Both the position numbers and the translations under genes were made by a program. The notes under the pieces are model-generated. The model had not been told where the DNA came from, made no database searches, and was given only the letters and a program-made list of their open reading frames with translations. DNA of 64,000 nucleotides from Neurospora tetraspora (Eukaryota > Ascomycota > Sordariomycetes > Sordariales > Sordariaceae). Position 1 is the first letter of the stretch. Each line of letters begins with the position of its first letter. Shown here piece by piece: positions 60,128-64,000 of the stretch. The stretch lies in the NCBI RefSeq assembly GCF_033439725.1, contig NW_026944383.1, positions 6,448,001 through 6,512,000 on the forward strand, in the 5' to 3' direction.

Positions 60128-61512
60128 TTATAGCTTCTGGTATTCGAGCTTGCCCTCAAGCTTCTTGGCCTCGGCAACCTTGCGCACCGCCTTGTTGAAG
60201 TCGTCTTGGTTGATCGCATCGCGGTAATCCTTGATCGCAAACAGACCACTGTGTAGAACAAAGGAGTTAGCAAGGAGTTGGCTGGTCGGTGTGTTATCGC
60301 AGGGAAATATTGACTTACGCTTCAGTAACCACGTTGCGCAAATCCGCACCGTTCAAGCCGTCACTCATCTTCACAACACTCTCGTAGTCGATATCGCCCT
60401 CAATCACCACACCGGAGGCGTGGATCTTGAGAATCTCCAGACGACCGACCTCATTCGGCAGAGGGATCTCGATCTTGCGATCTAGACGACCGGCACGCAG
60501 CAAAGCGGGGTCGAGGGTATCGGGGCGGTTCGTCGCCATAATGATCTTGGTCTTGCCGAGATAGTCGAAACCGTCGAGCTGGTTGAGGAGCTCCATAAGT
60601 GTACGCTGGATTTCTCTGTCGGCAGATGTACCCTCGCTAAAACGCCTGCCACCGATAGCGTCGATCTCGTCCATGAAGATGATGCAGGGCTCGTGTTCCT
60701 TGGCATAGCCGAACATTTCGCGAATAAGTCGGGCGGATTCACCAATGTACTTGTCGACGATGGCGGAGGAGACGACTAGAGGAGCGCAGTGTGTGTTAGT
60801 GACCTATGTTCGAGTGATGTCGTCGCTACAAATGTTAGGTATAGATGGGCAAGCTTACCCTTCAAGAAGTTTGTCTCCAAGCTGCTCGCGACAGCTCTGG
60901 CTAGTAGCGTCTTTCCGGTACCTGGGGGGCCATAGAGGAGGACACCCTTGGGAGGCTTGATACCGACTCGCAAGAACAGCTCTGGGTTCTTGAGGGGCAG
61001 TTCGATAACCTCTCTGAGCTCACGAATCTGGTCGTTGAGACCGCCGATACCCGCGAAGCTGACTTGTCCGGGATCCTCGAGGGACATGTTGTATACTAGC
61101 GGGTCGACCTCGCGGGGAAGCATGCGCATGATGGTGAGGGTCGTCATATCGAGCGCCACACGTGTTCCCTGCTTGAGCTTCGCCTTGTCGACCTTTGATC
61201 GGCAGCCGACAACGTATCTCGGGCCGGAGGAGGCCTTGACAATAACTGTCGCATGGTGAGTTAGCGATGGTTTCCAGATAATGGATGAAGGGTGCAAGAC
61301 GTACACCTCTCATCGTCCAGTTGCTTGAGGACCTCGCCAATGATTTGGCCGACACTTTGCAACGCCTTGATGTTCTCTTCTGTTTGGTCGTACTCCTTTT
61401 GTAGCCCCTTAAGCTCTAGACGCAAGTTCTTGAGCTTCGCCTCCCACTCTCGCGACTCGATCAGCTTCGCCTTGAACGAGGCCAAGGCATGCTGGCGCTC
61501 CTGGTCCGCCAT
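60128..61512 (-). CDS. rpt4: 26S proteasome regulatory ATPase subunit Rpt4 (PSMC6 type)
   Basis: Exons on the minus strand: 61512-61305, 61245-60859, 60775-60319 and 60248-60128, giving 390 residues against 389 for human PSMC6. The N-terminal coiled coil (about 10-60, [20 protein letters not shown]) pairs with Rpt5 in the ATPase ring. The OB domain carries PRYVVGC and [19 protein letters not shown]. The AAA+ core has Walker A GPPGTGKT (175-182), Walker B IIFMDEID (Asp234/Glu235), and the sensor/arginine-finger segment [22 protein letters not shown]. The C-terminus YQKL lacks the HbYX motif, as is normal for Rpt4. It helps unfold ubiquitylated substrates and feed them to the 20S core. Introns use GTACGT, GTAAGC and GTAAGT donors. 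Divergent from a metallo-beta-lactamase-fold gene 1.0 kb away. Confidence 0.96.
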
Positions 61513-62516
61513 TATTATGGAGATAATGCGACGACTGGCGGTTTGTTTAGGTGGGGGAAAGGTGACGTCAGGCTGTGTTGGGGCGCGGGCTTGGTCGACT
61601 GTTTATCGGGGTCGTGGGTAGACCGGTAAGTTCGCAGGCCGAAGAACTCGGATATGGCAGATGAAATGGTTTGTTTGATGGGTGAACTGGTTCCAGATTG
61701 GGTTGTTGTGTTGATGCAACTGAACGGTCGGCAGGCGGGCAATGGGCTGGCGTTGACGCACGGACGGAGGTACGTATTGATGGAGCTTACCTCAAGCTCT
61801 CGTTGCCTTGGGCGGGTGGGTCCATTGCATTGTCGCATTCCGCCCCAGCTGAGGATGAAGTTGTGAATGCAACTGGCCCGAGCGCTCAAGTGTTGGAGCT
61901 CGCGGGGTTCTCATTCCTTATCCGTTATCAGCTTATCTTATCTCTGCCCATCACGACGACACTGGACTACAACGCACTTTCCTCTCATGACATGCCAGAC
62001 ACTTCCACTTTGCACAAATTTCCTTACCAAAATTGAGGAATCTTCTGCCATTTTCAAATTCTCCAATTGTCAATTTTCCACCTTGATATCAAACCTCTTA
62101 ACCTTTCATGGTCAACTTTTCCCACTGTCACTTTCAGGGTGGTCCAGCATGATCATCGATTGGCTTCCGGACCGGCCAGTGAGCCGATGTACGATTGACG
62201 TCGACTTCCTCCACGCCTCTTGCAACTCCTGCCATTTCGATGCCTGAACCTTGAACCATCATCCGATATTCGGTTTGGAGAACTGCTGCGGAGAACATGG
62301 TCACTGCGGCGCCGTTGCTCATGATGCCCACATTACGCACTGATGAGGGATCGATATCTCCGGTTCAACATAACTATTTATGTTCTGCTGATCGAATGTC
62401 CTAAAACACGCACATTTCGGTCGGCTTGATGAGCATCATAAGAGACTCGTGTACTTTCACGGCTACCAGACTTCGACATAAAAGGTGATTGTCCACGGCG
62501 CCTGATCTCTCTCAAC
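61513..62516. promoter_or_regulatory. divergent promoter region of rpt4 and the MBL-fold gene
   Basis: 1.0 kb between two diverging starts. No TATA box or known proteasome regulatory element recognised; no gene supported. Confidence 0.4.
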
Positions 62517-63377
62517 ATGCCCTCGACACAAGCCTCGTTTGATTACCCCCTCAGCATTACCAACATTGGTACAGCTACCGCCTTGATCCATCTTGGTGAG
62601 CCAAGCAGTCCAAACCGTATCAACCTCATCACAGACCCCGTGTTCGGTCCCGGTGGTACCCAAATCGAGTATCGCGGTCTTGTCATCAATAAGTCCGACT
62701 CCCCAGCCTTGACTCTCGACCAGCTCCCTCCCATCGATGCTGTTCTACTCAGCCATGAAGATCATCCGGATAACCTAGATGAGCTCGGCCGACGCCTCCT
62801 TGATGGTCGGAGGGTGCTCACCACCAGAGACGGCGCTTCTCAACTAGCTCCACGTCCAGGAGTACGGGGCCTTAAGAACTGGGAAACTGTCTGTCTTGAC
62901 CTTGGAGGTGAGGGAAAGGCGCGGAAGTTGGAAGTAACAGCCACTCCATGCAAGCACTTACCTGGTGGTCAGGTAGTGGGCTTCATTGTCAGCTCTCCAG
63001 ACGGGGCATTTGGAACACAGCCTGACGGTCGTCCGAATGCGATATACTTCTCCGGAGACACGATACATCTCGAAGAGCTTGGCAAGATGAAGGAAAAATA
63101 TCACATTGCCGTGGCGATGCTGAACATCGGAAAGGCTACGGTATCCTTGCCCGGCGGAGGTGCCGATGGGGGAGGCCCGCTACAGATCACCATGGGCGGT
63201 GACCAGGCCGCGCAGTTGGCCAAGGATATCGGAGCCGATGTTATTGTGCCGCTGCACTTCGAGTCATGGAGTCACTTTATGGAATCAGGGACCCAGCTAG
63301 CGAATGACTTTGCAAAGGCAGGAGTGGAGGATAGGGTGCTTTGGCTGAAGCGAGGCGTGGAGACCAAAATTGTTTGA
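62517..63377 (+). CDS. metallo-beta-lactamase superfamily hydrolase-like protein
   Basis: 286 residues, no intron, ATG in the good context CAACATGCC. The chain has the MBL-fold landmarks of UlaG/RNase Z-like branches: an early NIGTATALIHLG strand, NLITDPVFGPGG, a metal-site-like motif LLSHEDHPDNLDE (His80, Asp82, His83, Asp85), TPCKH as the likely next His ligand, YFSGDTI with the bridging Asp, and VPLHFESW with the last His. The first motif departs from the classic HxHxDH by an extra residue and Asn at the third His position, so metal content and activity are open. No signal peptide. Such proteins are common in fungi and unstudied; a phosphodiesterase, lactonase or ester hydrolase role is possible. 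Divergent from rpt4. Confidence 0.78.
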   Translation: MPSTQASFDYPLSITNIGTATALIHLGEPSSPNRINLITDPVFGPGGTQIEYRGLVINKSDSPALTLDQLPPIDAVLLSHEDHPDNLDELGRRLLDGRRVLTTRDGASQLAPRPGVRGLKNWETVCLDLGGEGKARKLEVTATPCKHLPGGQVVGFIVSSPDGAFGTQPDGRPNAIYFSGDTIHLEELGKMKEKYHIAVAMLNIGKATVSLPGGGADGGGPLQITMGGDQAAQLAKDIGADVIVPLHFESWSHFMESGTQLANDFAKAGVEDRVLWLKRGVETKIV

Positions 63378-63751
63378 GTATTCCACGAACTGGGAAACAT
63401 ACAGGTAGGTTTACCCGTCAGGGCAGCCCACGCATTGCTATGTCGTCCTGAAACCTAACAAAAGAGATTCTCGCAGTGATTATAGAAGAAACAATGAATG
63501 ATTCACAAGGGCCATAACACCGCGACACCATCATAACTCATCAAGACAAAAAGAAAGTGTTTCCATTCGTCATGACCTCGTAGCCCGCGTGCGCTGCTAA
63601 CCAAATGTGGCCCTCGATCAAATCCAACCGAAGCAACAAAATATCAATCCTAAAACACCTTGTCATAAGTGTCATCATGCTCGAAATCTGCTCCATCCCC
63701 TTCACCCAGGCGGGGCATTAGAAGGACCCCGTTTGTCCGGTCCTTGTGGGC
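63378..63751. other. convergent intergenic region
   Basis: 374 bp with 3' flanks of the MBL-fold gene and the gene at the right edge. Nothing else seen. Confidence 0.5.
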
Positions 63752-64000
63752 TTACTCCATGTCTCTGGCTCTGTCAATGCCGCCGAGGAGAATGTCGGTG
63801 AGTCTCTCCTGCAAAGATTTGTCGATCTCATCGACTCTGTCCCAGGGACGGGTGTCAACCATCTATCCCATGCTTTCTGTTAGTATCGCTTCAACGGGGT
63901 AGGGGGATAAGATGAATGGGAAGGCTCAACTCACGTCTCGAATTCTATGCTTCTCGTTCAGGTCATCATCCAATTTCTTCAACCATCTCGAAGCCGCTTC
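63752..64000 (-). CDS. 3' end of an unidentified protein-coding gene (partial)
   Basis: On the minus strand an open segment from the window edge to 63935 ends at donor GTGAGT. A 70-bp-class intron follows, with branch site ACTAAC near its end. The last exon, 63862-63752, codes a charged tail beginning MVDTRPWDRVDEIDKSLQER and ending DRARDME before a TAA. Both pieces are in the same phase (joined ...KHRIRD|MVDTRP). The visible 58 residues are acidic/basic and helix-like; the protein cannot be named. The rest lies beyond the window. Confidence 0.6.

Overview
The window looks like a chromosomal segment of a filamentous ascomycete, most likely a Sordariomycete of the Neurospora/Sordaria type. Genes carry short introns (about 60-120 bp) with GTANGT-like donors and CTAAC/CTGAC branch sites. 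Intergenic space is long, and a 9.4-kb A+T-rich island has the dinucleotide signature of repeat-induced point mutation (RIP): CpA/TpG almost gone, TpA in excess, CpG kept. No species call is possible by reading alone.

Layout. 1-3.5 kb: a carotenoid/stilbene-type oxygenase and a small secreted cysteine-rich protein. 3.5-6.3 kb: no convincing gene. 6.4-15.8 kb: the RIP island. It is bounded by a 50-bp inverted repeat, contains a recognisable Ty3/gypsy pol fossil on the minus strand, and is interrupted by one solo LTR of ordinary base composition with a perfect 5-bp target duplication. 15.9-22.5 kb: gene-poor, with a 60-residue cysteine-containing ORF, a retroelement pol relic beside a 55-bp-arm hairpin, and tRNA-Gly(GCC). 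22.5-42.6 kb: a SNF2-type ATPase, an F-box/LRR-like protein behind a 1.2-kb intron, the J-protein Jac1, COP9 signalosome subunit 4, an SGNH esterase and a flavocytochrome b2-type 2-hydroxyacid dehydrogenase ending in -AKL. 42.6-47.8 kb: no convincing gene. 47.8-64 kb: a DUF3712-type membrane protein, an HCNGP/SAP30BP-like protein, proteasome beta7 (Pre4), glutamine:fructose-6-phosphate amidotransferase (GFA1), proteasome ATPase Rpt4, a metallo-beta-lactamase-fold protein, and the 3' end of an unidentified gene cut by the right edge.

Functional themes. Four genes of the ubiquitin-proteasome system (F-box protein, CSN4, Pre4, Rpt4) lie within 33 kb, which may be chance. The rest are mostly housekeeping: mitochondrial Fe-S assembly (Jac1), chitin precursor synthesis (GFA1) and hydroxyacid oxidation. 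Genes are arranged in divergent pairs (jac1/csn4, HCNGP/pre4, rpt4/MBL) and convergent pairs (F-box/jac1, csn4/SGNH, pre4/gfa1, MBL/edge gene). No operon, CRISPR array, compact secondary-metabolite cluster or intact mobile element was seen.

Exon structures were worked out by hand from splice signals and reading-frame continuity and have not been checked against transcripts.
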